Origin: JAFGSG01 sp964626055
GTDB taxonomy: Bacteria; Spirochaetota; UBA4802; JAFGDQ01
Assembly (NCBI GenBank): GCA_964626055.1
Contig: CAZVDF010000070.1
Location: 1-13,674, forward strand
Length of the DNA: 13,674 bases
Reading direction: 5' to 3'
A program made the position numbers and the translations under genes. Below the pieces are notes generated by a model. It saw nothing but the letters and a program-made list of their open reading frames with translations. It made no database searches and was not told where the DNA came from. Positions 1-7,058 of this stretch are shown piece after piece; the first letter of the stretch is position 1, and each line of letters starts with the position of its first letter.

Positions 1-40
1 AAAATTGATAATAATCTGATCATTCTATCGCAGATGTTTA

Positions 41-69
41 TAAAAAAGTCAGTCAGGATGAGTAACTAA
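41..69 (+). repeat. 29-bp direct repeat copy 1, upstream of tatC
   Basis: This stretch matches 1079-1107 at 25 of 29 positions, with an identical 12-base beginning (a T, six A, then GTCAG) and a shared GATGAG core. It ends 56 bases before the tatC start codon; the other copy ends 60 bases before pgk. The matched position relative to two start codons suggests a shared leader or promoter element rather than random AT-rich similarity. The rest of 1-125 shows no coding sequence that I can support: all frames carry stops and no end of an upstream gene is recognisable. Confidence 0.5.
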
Positions 70-125
70 ATAAATCCTTATTATATGTTTAAATTTTTAA
101 TTCGCACAGGAAAAAGATACATAGA

Positions 126-950
126 ATGGCAGTAAAAAAAAATATCCTTAAAAAAACTGCTAAGAAGAAAGATGATCCGTATGATTCTGAATTAGCGAAA
201 TACGAGGGACAAGACAACTCTGCGAATGAACGCGGCGATAAATCTATGAGCATTGTCGGGCATCTCAGCGAACTCCGTTCGAGATTAATCGTTTCCCTCA
301 TTAGCATAACTATTGTGACATTCGCGGGCTTTTTACTTTTCTCCGACTATATCCTTGCAATAATCAACAGGCCATTTCTTGAGACCGGATTGAAACTGAG
401 CGTGTTCTCTTTAAGTGAAGGATTTATCATTAGAGCAAAAGCTGCGCTCATTGCCGGAATATTGATTTGCTTTCCCGTTATTATTTATGAGATCTGGAGA
501 TACATCGTTCCAGCAATCGGGAAAAAGGAAAGAAAGTTCATCGGCTGTTCCGTAGTCGCATCCGTTTTACTCATGTACACCGGTATTTTACTGACTTATT
601 TTTTCCTGCTTCCTATCGCAATAAAAATGCTTCTTAGCTTTACGCCGGAAAATATGAATAATATTATCGAAGCCGGAAAATATTTATCCTTCGTATTTTT
701 ATTTTGCCTGGCAATTGGATTTATGTGTGAATTGCCAATATTCATAATGATACTGACAAAAGTAGGAATAATAACGCCGAAAATTTTAATTAAAAAAAGA
801 AAATATGCTGTTGTCCTTATCTGGATATTCGCGGCAATTCTGACACCCGGCCCGGATGTGCTGAGCCAGGCGCTGGTCGCCGTTCCAATAATGCTGCTTT
901 ATGAAATTTCGATCATTATATCAAAAATAATCGTAAAGCGTAAAACATAA
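126..950 (+). CDS. tatC: Sec-independent protein translocase TatC
   Basis: TatC is the polytopic membrane core of the twin-arginine translocase. It recognises the RR signal peptide and works with TatA and TatB to export folded proteins. The family signature HLSELRSRL is at residues 46-54 of 274. It is followed by the YEIWRYIVPAIGKKE loop with a conserved Glu near 122, the CELP segment near 201-204, and TPGPDVLSQ near 240-248 before the last helix. About six hydrophobic helices are visible. The first 40 residues are a Lys-rich, charged extension that the core family lacks. The chosen ATG has an AGGAAA about 12 bases upstream, which is rather far. The next in-frame Met (residue 41, base 246) would give a canonical-length protein but has no obvious ribosome site. 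No tatA or tatB lies in the window, so this copy is detached from them or they lie further upstream. Confidence 0.95.
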   Translation: MAVKKNILKKTAKKKDDPYDSELAKYEGQDNSANERGDKSMSIVGHLSELRSRLIVSLISITIVTFAGFLLFSDYILAIINRPFLETGLKLSVFSLSEGFIIRAKAALIAGILICFPVIIYEIWRYIVPAIGKKERKFIGCSVVASVLLMYTGILLTYFFLLPIAIKMLLSFTPENMNNIIEAGKYLSFVFLFCLAIGFMCELPIFIMILTKVGIITPKILIKKRKYAVVLIWIFAAILTPGPDVLSQALVAVPIMLLYEISIIISKIIVKRKT

Positions 951-1078
951 TAATAGTAAAAATTTATTGCAATATAATGGGATACATCTCAACATTATAG
1001 ATCCATATAAATAATTAATTCGGGTTGAATGAGTTTTATTTCATAAATCATTTTATTGATTTCTCAGCATTATTTATT

Positions 1079-1107
1079 TAAAAAAGTCAGGCATGATGAG
1101 CAATTAA
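1079..1107 (+). repeat. 29-bp direct repeat copy 2, upstream of pgk
   Basis: Partner of the copy at 41-69 (25 of 29 identical). It ends 60 bases before the pgk ATG. It includes AAGTCAG at 1084-1090, which pairs with CTGACTT at 1128-1134 as an imperfect inverted repeat, tying it to the longer palindromic element seen at 4055-4135. Confidence 0.5.
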
Positions 1108-1121
1108 TAATAGATTATAAT
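1093..1121 (+). promoter_or_regulatory. possible sigma70-type promoter for pgk
   Basis: A perfect TATAAT lies at 1116-1121. The hexamer 17 bases further upstream (ATGATG, 1093-1098) matches TTGACA at only three of six positions. The repeat at 1079-1107 covers that -35 region. The only other clean TATAAT in the gap is at 973-978, with no recognisable -35. The gap is AT-rich, so chance -10 boxes are likely. Confidence 0.25.
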
Positions 1122-1136
1122 TTTAAGCTGACTTCC
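1119..1136 (+). repeat. single arm of palindromic element family
   Basis: This 18-base stretch (AATTTTAAG, then CTGACTTCC) matches the arm at 4118-4135 at 16 of 18 positions and lies 31 bases upstream of the pgk ATG. In the same orientation relative to the downstream gene it also resembles the rseP-proximal arm, and the similarity trails on for a few bases (a shared GTA). Whether it is a protein-binding site or a decayed repeat cannot be decided from one window. Confidence 0.45.
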
Positions 1137-1167
1137 AGTAAATTTAATATCAAATCAGGAGAATTTT

Positions 1168-2340
1168 ATGGCAATAAAGTATATCGATCAGTTGGATTTA
1201 AAAGGTAAAAGCGTTGTTATCAGAGTTGATTACAACGTACCTTATGACAAAGAAATGAACATAACCGATGATACAAGAATAACGGCCACGCTCCCGACTT
1301 TAAAATACTGCTTTGAGAACGGAGCGAAGATTATTTTAATTTCTCATTTAGGAAGACCGGACGGCAAAGTCGTTCCCAGGATGAGCCTTAAACCGGTGGC
1401 AAAGCGTCTTTCAGTTTTAATAGGCAAAGATGTAAAATTTATTGAAGATCCAATCAGTGAAAAATCCCGTGAGCAGATAAAAAAAATAAAAACCGGAGAG
1501 ATAGCGCTTCTTGAGAACATCAGGTTCTATCCGGAAGAAGAAAAGAACGACATGGAATTCGGCAAAAAACTCGCTTCTATGGGTGATGTTTACATTGACG
1601 ATGCTTTCGCGACAGCCCATAGAGGACACGCTTCAAATGAAGCCATCACTAAATCAATAAAAGAATGCGCCGCCGGATTTTTGCTTAAAGAAGAGATCGA
1701 ATATTTTAAAAGAATAACATCAAATCCGTCAAGACCGCTTGTGGCAGTAATCGGAGGAGCGAAAATTTCCACAAAGCTTGATGTGCTAAAAAATCTGATA
1801 AATAAAGTCGATTATTTGCTGATCGGCGGCGGTATGGCCTTTACCTTCCTGAAAGCGAAAGGATATAACACGGGCAAATCGTTACTGGAAAAAGATTTAA
1901 TTGATAATGCGAAGGAAATATTAAATTCAGGAAAGGATAAAATAATCCTCCCTGCGGATATGGTTATCGCCTCTGAATTTAAAAACGATTCGCCGTCAAC
2001 AACGGTTTCAATTGATAAAATACCGGATGATAAGATTGGACTTGACATAGGACAGAAATCAATTGACGAATTCAGCAAAATACTCGGGAAAGCCAAAACC
2101 GTGGTCTGGAACGGTCCGATGGGCGCTTTTGAAATGTCCAATTTCGCAAAAGGCACGATTGAAATAGGAAAAGCAATTGCAAAATGCCCTGTAAGCATAG
2201 TCGGGGGAGGAGACAGTGTAACAGCCGTGAACGAAAACGGCCTCGCAGACAAGATATCCTATATTTCAACCGGCGGCGGAGCTTTCCTTGAACTCCTGGA
2301 AGGCAAAACGCTTCCAGGTGTGGCGGCGCTGGAAAAATAA
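1168..2340 (+). CDS. pgk: phosphoglycerate kinase
   Basis: Cytosolic glycolytic enzyme that reversibly transfers the phosphate of 1,3-bisphosphoglycerate to ADP, giving 3-phosphoglycerate and ATP. At 390 residues it has normal full length with both Rossmann-like domains. The N-domain shows RVDYNVP (19-25) and HLGRPDG (60-66) for substrate binding and DDAFATAHRGHAS (144-156). The C-domain shows GGAKISTK (196-203), WNGPMGAFE (314-322), GGGDS (346-350) and STGGGA (367-372) for nucleotide binding. Small departures from the commonest forms are Tyr in RVDYNVP (usually Phe) and Ala in DDAFATAH (usually Gly). An AGGAGA five bases before the ATG fixes the start. The gene stands alone: neither gap nor tpiA, its frequent partners, is adjacent. 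It converges on rseP with 41 bases between the stops. Confidence 0.98.
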   Translation: MAIKYIDQLDLKGKSVVIRVDYNVPYDKEMNITDDTRITATLPTLKYCFENGAKIILISHLGRPDGKVVPRMSLKPVAKRLSVLIGKDVKFIEDPISEKSREQIKKIKTGEIALLENIRFYPEEEKNDMEFGKKLASMGDVYIDDAFATAHRGHASNEAITKSIKECAAGFLLKEEIEYFKRITSNPSRPLVAVIGGAKISTKLDVLKNLINKVDYLLIGGGMAFTFLKAKGYNTGKSLLEKDLIDNAKEILNSGKDKIILPADMVIASEFKNDSPSTTVSIDKIPDDKIGLDIGQKSIDEFSKILGKAKTVVWNGPMGAFEMSNFAKGTIEIGKAIAKCPVSIVGGGDSVTAVNENGLADKISYISTGGGAFLELLEGKTLPGVAALEK

Positions 2341-2353
2341 CCAAAAAATTAAT

Positions 2354-2377
2354 TGCTGAAACATGAATTATTCAGCA
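2354..2377 (-). terminator. candidate intrinsic terminator of the tsf-rseP transcript
   Basis: TGCTGAA (2354-2360) and TTCAGCA (2371-2377) form a 7-bp stem with a 10-base loop between the convergent stops of pgk and rseP. Read on the minus strand, the stem is followed by ATTAATTTTTT, giving a short U-run about five bases downstream. On the plus strand no U-run follows, so it would serve rseP better than pgk. The stem is short and AT-rich, hence modest confidence. Confidence 0.4.
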
Positions 2378-2381
2378 GGAG

Positions 2382-3950
2382 CTAATTAAATAATCTCTTA
2401 AAGAAGGGGAGAAACGACAGGTCGTTGAATATTACGAAAACGCCAAGCAGAATAAGCATGCCCATTCCAACATACTGAATTTTCTGCATGACCTTTTCAT
2501 TAATCGGCTTTCCTCTTATCGCTTCAAAAAGAAAGAAAAGAATAAAGCTTCCGTCTACAACCGGTATAGGAAGCAGGTTCATCACCATGAGTATAATTGA
2601 AATTTTAGCCATTAAAAGAATAAAAGCGGAAATTCCTTTGTAATAAGCGACATCCCCTGCTATCTTGGCTATCCTTATCGGCCCGGATAAATTCTCCCTC
2701 ACATCCAGTTCGCCCGAGAACATCATCCCCATACCTTTTATATTCATTACTACGAAATAATATGGCTCTGTAATAGCTCTCTTAATGCCGCCGATAAAAC
2801 CGTATCTCACCGGTATCATATCCGGAGCAATACCGGTTTCAATGCCGATAAAACCATAGACATCATATTTTATTTTACCGTAATAAGTTCCGCCGCTGTT
2901 ACTGAGCTGCACAACCTTATCCTTATTTTTTAAAAGCAGCTGCCGAAATTGATCGAAAGACGTAACAGTTATATTATTTATCTTTAAATTTCTCTTGAAA
3001 ATGGAATTTTTCACGATGTCCATTTTATCAATGACAATATCGTATTTTGCTCCTTTAAACCTGTTATCCTCAAATTGATTGATCGTAAGCACCTCTCTAA
3101 GCCTCGGAGAAATTTTTATTTCAATCTCTTTGCCGGCGCGTACTATTCCGAACTTCAGCTCTTTGCCTGTATTTGCCCTTACAGTATCCGTAAAATCTTT
3201 TGAGCTTGTTACGGGTCTTCCGTTTATCGACCTGATCTCGTCATATTGCTCGATCCCGGCTTTACCGGCGATATCATCGCGCAACAGGCCCATAACAAGA
3301 ACAGTTTTACCGTAAGGAATTATTCCAATGGTATAATGATCCTTTTCACTGTATTTTTTCGGATTTACCTTGAATGTCAAAATCTGATCATCTCTTAATG
3401 CCTTAATAGTTGTTTCTTTACCTTCAGAAAAAAGAATATTGGTCTGGATTTCAGAGAAACTGATAATTTTACTGCCATTTATTTCAATGATCCTGTCTTT
3501 ATCCCTTAATCCTGCCGCATAGGCCGGTGAGACGTAATCGCCTTTTTGAAAATATTCAGGTATGTTTATCTGGTTGGTTTCGGTCGTATATCCAATCAGG
3601 TTCATCAGTAAAAAAAGAATGATACCGAAGAACAAATTAAAAAGCGGCCCCATAAGAACCGTAACAACCCTGCGCATCGGACTGGCGCTTAAAAATTCAT
3701 ACTCCTTGCCTTCTCTTTTTTCCGACGGATCTTCGCCATAGAACTGGCAATAACCTCCGAACGGAATGGGTGTTATCTGGTAAGTGGTATCCCCAATTTG
3801 TTTCTTCAGAATACCTTTTCCGTATCCTATTGAAAACACCTTTGCTTTTATCCCAACCATTTTCCCGCCCAAAAGATGGCCGAGTTCATGTATAAAGATA
3901 CATAATCCAAGTAATATTACTGCTGCTAAAATATAAGTAATTGTAATCAT
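2382..3950 (-). CDS. rseP: RIP site-2 zinc metalloprotease, RseP family
   Basis: Membrane-embedded protease that cuts transmembrane segments of substrates such as anti-sigma factors. The zinc motif HELGH is at 21-25 in the first helix. The second zinc-site motif NLLPIPVVDGS is at 458-468 with the ligand Asp466 present, although the usual Gly after DG is Ser. GP-x-x-N (101-105) and LSGPIRI (421-427) are the other family landmarks. Two PDZ domains are readable (about 137-200 and 222-283). Residues about 300-370 look like the tail of a third PDZ-like unit, making the protein 522 residues, longer than the roughly 450 of E. coli RseP. The start has AGGGAAG a few bases upstream; the stop is TAG. 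It is last in the tsf-dxr block but lies 186 bases beyond dxr, with promoter-like sequence and a palindrome in the gap. Confidence 0.95.
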   Translation of the reverse strand: MITITYILAAVILLGLCIFIHELGHLLGGKMVGIKAKVFSIGYGKGILKKQIGDTTYQITPIPFGGYCQFYGEDPSEKREGKEYEFLSASPMRRVVTVLMGPLFNLFFGIILFLLMNLIGYTTETNQINIPEYFQKGDYVSPAYAAGLRDKDRIIEINGSKIISFSEIQTNILFSEGKETTIKALRDDQILTFKVNPKKYSEKDHYTIGIIPYGKTVLVMGLLRDDIAGKAGIEQYDEIRSINGRPVTSSKDFTDTVRANTGKELKFGIVRAGKEIEIKISPRLREVLTINQFEDNRFKGAKYDIVIDKMDIVKNSIFKRNLKINNITVTSFDQFRQLLLKNKDKVVQLSNSGGTYYGKIKYDVYGFIGIETGIAPDMIPVRYGFIGGIKRAITEPYYFVVMNIKGMGMMFSGELDVRENLSGPIRIAKIAGDVAYYKGISAFILLMAKISIILMVMNLLPIPVVDGSFILFFLFEAIRGKPINEKVMQKIQYVGMGMLILLGVFVIFNDLSFLPFFKRLFN

Positions 3951-4046
3951 TGTCTTCCCTTAAAGTAATTTGAAATAGAAGGATTTATTATTCATGATAA
4001 AATCTATAATTCAGAAATACGAATTGATTTTGTCAATTTCCAGCAA

Positions 4047-4055
4047 ATTATACCA
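4047..4055 (-). promoter_or_regulatory. extended -10 promoter candidate for rseP
   Basis: Read on the minus strand this is TGGTATAAT, a full extended -10 element (TGn followed by a perfect TATAAT), about 95 bases before the rseP ATG. Its first T is the last base of the inverted-repeat arm at 4055-4072, so anything binding that arm would sit against the promoter. A separate TTGACA lies just downstream (minus strand, 4036-4031), but the hexamer 17 bases after it, TGAATT, matches -10 at only three positions. Confidence 0.4.
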
Positions 4056-4135
4056 GAAGTCATCTTAAAATTATTGATTTTATTCATAATTGATTTACGA
4101 TGGATTGAAATAAATAAAATTTTAAGATGACTTCT
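4055..4135. repeat. perfect 18-bp inverted repeat with 45-base spacer
   Basis: Bases 4055-4072 (AGAAGTCATCTTAAAATT) are repeated as the exact reverse complement at 4118-4135, separated by an AT-rich spacer at 4073-4117. The right arm ends one base before the dxr stop codon. In the dxr-rseP transcript it could fold into an 18-bp stem. No U-run follows on the minus strand, so it is not a normal intrinsic terminator. Size and symmetry fit a miniature palindromic element, an RNA-processing hairpin or a two-site operator. A 16-of-18 relative of the arm lies at 1119-1136. Confidence 0.85.
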
Positions 4136-4136
4136 T

Positions 4137-5294
4137 TTACTTAATCATACTGCCGGCAATTTCCCTCGCCCATTTATCTGATTCAAAGATATCGGATAAG
4201 TCGGGATTGTCGATTGTTTTATGGACATTTATAGTCTTTTCAACTATTTTAATTATATCCGTAAATAATATTTTCCTTTCTAAAAATGCTAGAACTGCAA
4301 TCTCATTTGCCGCGTTAAGCACCGCCGGCATTGTACCCCCTTCCCTGCCTGCGGAATAGCACAACTCTATTGCCGGAAATTTGTCAATATCATATTTATA
4401 AAATTCAAGTTTACTTATCTTCCCAAAATCCAATTTGCCGAACGGATTTCTTCTGACGTCAGGATGCATAAGCGCGTTAAAAATCGGATGAACCATGTCC
4501 GGAACTGTCATATATGCGTATACGGCTCCATCAACCGTTTCTACCATTGAATGTATTATGCTCTGCGGATGGATTATAACACTGATAGAACCATAATCAA
4601 GATTAAAAAGATGGTGCGCTTCAATTATCTCCAGTCCTTTGTTCATCAAGGTTGCCGAATCTATAGAAATCTTTTTCCCCATGTTCCATGTAGGATGGTT
4701 CAAAGCTTCTTCCGGAGAGATATTCTGCATTTCTTCCAGAGTCTTGTTCCGCATACTGCCGCCTGATGCGGTGAGAATAACTTTGCTGATCGTGGATTTA
4801 TCAATATCATTGGTCAATGAAAATATTGCGCTATGTTCGCTGTCGACCGGTATAAGCTCGACACCTTGTTCTTTAACCTTTCGTATAACGATATCCCCTG
4901 CCATTACCAGGGTCTCTTTATTTGCCAGTGCAAGACGTTTCACATACGCAAGAGAAGCAAGAGTCGGCATAAGACCTGCAGCTCCCACTATTGCAGAGAG
5001 GACCACATCCACATTATTCTTTACAAGTTCGAGGACTCCTTCCATGCCTTCAAAAAATTTTATAGAAGGAAATTTTTTTTTCAAGACGGTATATTCCCAG
5101 GATCTCACGGCATCTTCTGATGCGACTGCCGCAATCTCAGGATTAAATTCCGATAACTGTTCTTCAAATAATTTAAGGTTGCTATAGCAGCTTAAACCGA
5201 AAACATTATAATTATGCTGTGTCGATCTAAGCACTTTTAAAGCGGATACTCCTATGGAGCCGGTAGAACCAAGTATTGTTAGATTTGATGACAT
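4137..5294 (-). CDS. dxr: 1-deoxy-D-xylulose 5-phosphate reductoisomerase
   Basis: Second enzyme of the MEP pathway: it converts DXP to 2-C-methyl-D-erythritol 4-phosphate with NADPH and a divalent metal, in the cytosol. The Rossmann motif GSTGSIG is at 9-15, ALANKE at 122-127, metal ligands Asp151 and Glu153 in PVDSEHSA, the flexible-loop HPTWNMG at 200-206, and a further Glu in MNKGLE (217-222). NAANE is at 327-331. The length of 385 is normal. Oddities are GGSMR where GGPFR is common (178-182), AHHLF where the family usually has Trp (226-230), and PDMVHPI in place of PDMR-x-PI. It starts 10 bases after the cdsA stop without a clear Shine-Dalgarno, so translational coupling is likely. Confidence 0.96.
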   Translation of the reverse strand: MSSNLTILGSTGSIGVSALKVLRSTQHNYNVFGLSCYSNLKLFEEQLSEFNPEIAAVASEDAVRSWEYTVLKKKFPSIKFFEGMEGVLELVKNNVDVVLSAIVGAAGLMPTLASLAYVKRLALANKETLVMAGDIVIRKVKEQGVELIPVDSEHSAIFSLTNDIDKSTISKVILTASGGSMRNKTLEEMQNISPEEALNHPTWNMGKKISIDSATLMNKGLEIIEAHHLFNLDYGSISVIIHPQSIIHSMVETVDGAVYAYMTVPDMVHPIFNALMHPDVRRNPFGKLDFGKISKLEFYKYDIDKFPAIELCYSAGREGGTMPAVLNAANEIAVLAFLERKILFTDIIKIVEKTINVHKTIDNPDLSDIFESDKWAREIAGSMIK

Positions 5295-5304
5295 GAACGA
5301 GTTT

Positions 5305-6192
5305 TTAATTTATACCTTTTATAATTAAATAATAATAATAAAAAGGCAATGAAAATATCAGCGCATCAAACACATCCCACATGCCGCCATGTCCCGGCAG
5401 AAGAGAACCGGAATCTTTTTTTAAGGCATCTCTTTTTACGGCCGATTCGACCAGATCACCGATATGCCCAAGCATGCTCAGGAATATCCCGAGAAATATA
5501 CATTCAATGAGCGAAAATAAATTTTTGTTTAGAAAAGCCGAATAAATAAAATTCGTTGCTGTCGTGCCGATTATGCTGAAAATAAGTCCGGAGAAATATC
5601 CTTCCCATGATTTATTCGGAGAAACCGCGAAATTCAGCTTATGCTTGCCGAAGAGACTCCCTCCGAAATAAGCGGCCGTATCATTTATCATTATTACAAC
5701 ATTTAACAAAAGAATATATAAAAAACCGTCACGGAGAGCTTTTATGAAAATGATGTGGGAAAAGAAAAAAACAATGTATACGACGCCAAATATCGTAACC
5801 GCTAAAGAATAAATTCCTCCCTTAATAGGCCTGCCGAATAACTGAAGAACGAGAATTAAACCCAGGAAAATCGCAACGAACGCGAGTAAAATCTTTACTT
5901 CGTATATACTTGAATAATAAAATCCGAATCGTTCACCGAATGCAAAATAATAAATTATTATATTCATCGCAGCGCCGGCAAGCATTCCCCAAATGATGAA
6001 CGGCCTGCCATCCTCGCCTTTATCGCTCATCCTGTAATATTCATAAAGGGTTAGAAGACTGACCGCCAGAGAAACTATCAAAATAAAAATCGAATTGAAA
6101 AAATCCGCGGCAAGCGCAACAAAATAAATCGGAAGAGCAACTATTCCTGTTAGAACCCTGTATATGGTTCCCTTTTTAAAATCATTACTCAT
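5305..6192 (-). CDS. cdsA: phosphatidate cytidylyltransferase (CDP-diglyceride synthase)
   Basis: Integral membrane enzyme that makes CDP-diacylglycerol from phosphatidate and CTP, the branch point of phospholipid synthesis. The start is set at the ATG at 6192, not the longer frame to 6267. This ATG overlaps the uppS stop as ATGA and has GGAG motifs just upstream, giving 295 residues. Several hydrophobic helices cover 11-50, 66-84, 100-118, 126-150 and 158-175. The N-D-T-A-A-Y-F-G-G run (170-178), SPNKSWEG (191-198) and the C-terminal signature GDLVESAVKR-x5-KD-x5-PGHGG (245-270) are family hallmarks. After PGHGG the protein reads MWDVFDAL, whereas the common pattern is DR-x-D, so the signature Arg is replaced by Val. 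Four-base overlap with uppS argues for coupled translation. Confidence 0.95.
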   Translation of the reverse strand: MSNDFKKGTIYRVLTGIVALPIYFVALAADFFNSIFILIVSLAVSLLTLYEYYRMSDKGEDGRPFIIWGMLAGAAMNIIIYYFAFGERFGFYYSSIYEVKILLAFVAIFLGLILVLQLFGRPIKGGIYSLAVTIFGVVYIVFFFSHIIFIKALRDGFLYILLLNVVIMINDTAAYFGGSLFGKHKLNFAVSPNKSWEGYFSGLIFSIIGTTATNFIYSAFLNKNLFSLIECIFLGIFLSMLGHIGDLVESAVKRDALKKDSGSLLPGHGGMWDVFDALIFSLPFYYYYLIIKGIN

Positions 6193-6902
6193 GCTCCGTA
6201 TCTCCTGATCCTGTTTTGGTATTCGTAAATCGCTTTTAACATATGAAGGGATTTGAAATCCGGCCATAATACATCGAGAAAGACCATTTCAGTATAAGCC
6301 AGCTGCCAGATTAAAAAGTTGCTTATCCTGTACTCGCCGCTAGTGCGGATCATTAAATCGATACGGGGAAGTCCTGCAGTTAACAGATATTTCTCAAGTT
6401 TTTTCTCGCTGAGGATTTCCCTGTCCGAACGCACATCAAGCCATCTGTTAACTGCATTAATTATATCCTGCCTTCCTCCGTAATTAAAGCACATATTTAA
6501 TATTATTTTTTTATTATTCTTCGTTAACGCCGTTATTCCATCTATATTTTTGATCAAGGATTTAGGGAGTTTATCATATAAGCCGCAAAACCGTATCCGG
6601 ATATCGTTCTTCATCAGAGCATCTTTTTTTAATTCAATATATAAATTAAGAATATCCCATAATTCCCTTATCTCGCCTTTGCTTCTTGTCCAGTTCTCTG
6701 TGGAAAACGCATAAAGCGATAATACCCTGACGCCCAGATTATATGCGCATTCGGTTATTTCATCAATAACATCGGCACCTTTGCTGTGACCTTCGTATCT
6801 CTGGACAGAACGGCTATCCGCCCAGCGCCTGTTCCCATCCATAATAATGGCGATATGCTTCGGTACTTTTGCCGGATCAATTAAACTTTTATAATCTTTC
6901 AT
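6189..6902 (-). CDS. uppS: isoprenyl transferase (undecaprenyl diphosphate synthase)
   Basis: cis-Prenyltransferase that adds isopentenyl units to farnesyl diphosphate to make the C55 carrier used for peptidoglycan and other envelope glycans. MDGNRRWA (21-28) holds the catalytic Asp22. GHSKG (38-42) and YAFSTENW (64-71) line the active site, NYGGR is at 140-144, and RTSGEYRISNFLIWQ at 186-200 supplies diphosphate-binding Arg residues. The 237-residue length is typical. The leader before the ATG is nearly all A and T with no Shine-Dalgarno, 156 bases after frr. The isoprenoid context with dxr and cdsA agrees with a C55 product, but exact chain length cannot be read from sequence alone. Confidence 0.96.
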   Translation of the reverse strand: MKDYKSLIDPAKVPKHIAIIMDGNRRWADSRSVQRYEGHSKGADVIDEITECAYNLGVRVLSLYAFSTENWTRSKGEIRELWDILNLYIELKKDALMKNDIRIRFCGLYDKLPKSLIKNIDGITALTKNNKKIILNMCFNYGGRQDIINAVNRWLDVRSDREILSEKKLEKYLLTAGLPRIDLMIRTSGEYRISNFLIWQLAYTEMVFLDVLWPDFKSLHMLKAIYEYQNRIRRYGA

Positions 6903-7017
6903 TATTTAATTATTTTTAAAAAGTATTGCCGAGACAATCATCTGATTGATTCGCCGGGAATAGAGTATTTTTTTCGGAAATGATTATAAATAAATTCAGA
7001 TATGACGGATATATAAG

Positions 7018-7042
7018 TGCCTTCCGGCCGGAATGACAGGCA
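7018..7042. repeat. GC-rich palindrome between frr and uppS
   Basis: TTCCGGCCGGAA at 7022-7033 is a perfect 12-base palindrome, flanked by TGCC (7018-7021) and GGCA (7039-7042), in an otherwise AT-rich gap. On the minus strand it reads GTCATTCCGGCC, which resembles the GTCATTCC-type short intergenic repeats found in many proteobacterial genomes (from memory). No U-run follows it, so a terminator role is weakly supported. Confidence 0.4.
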
Positions 7043-7058
7043 AAATAAATTCATGTAT

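Noticed and set aside
1..125. A tatA/tatB gene end upstream of tatC
   Set aside because: All frames contain stops and no TatA-like residues can be read.
4551..5187. Plus-strand open frames within dxr
   Set aside because: They lie fully inside a well-supported gene in other frames and have no family features.
6193..6267. Longer cdsA frame beginning at 6267
   Set aside because: It would overlap uppS by 79 bases. The ATG at 6192 has an ATGA overlap and a GGAG site and gives a normal-length protein.
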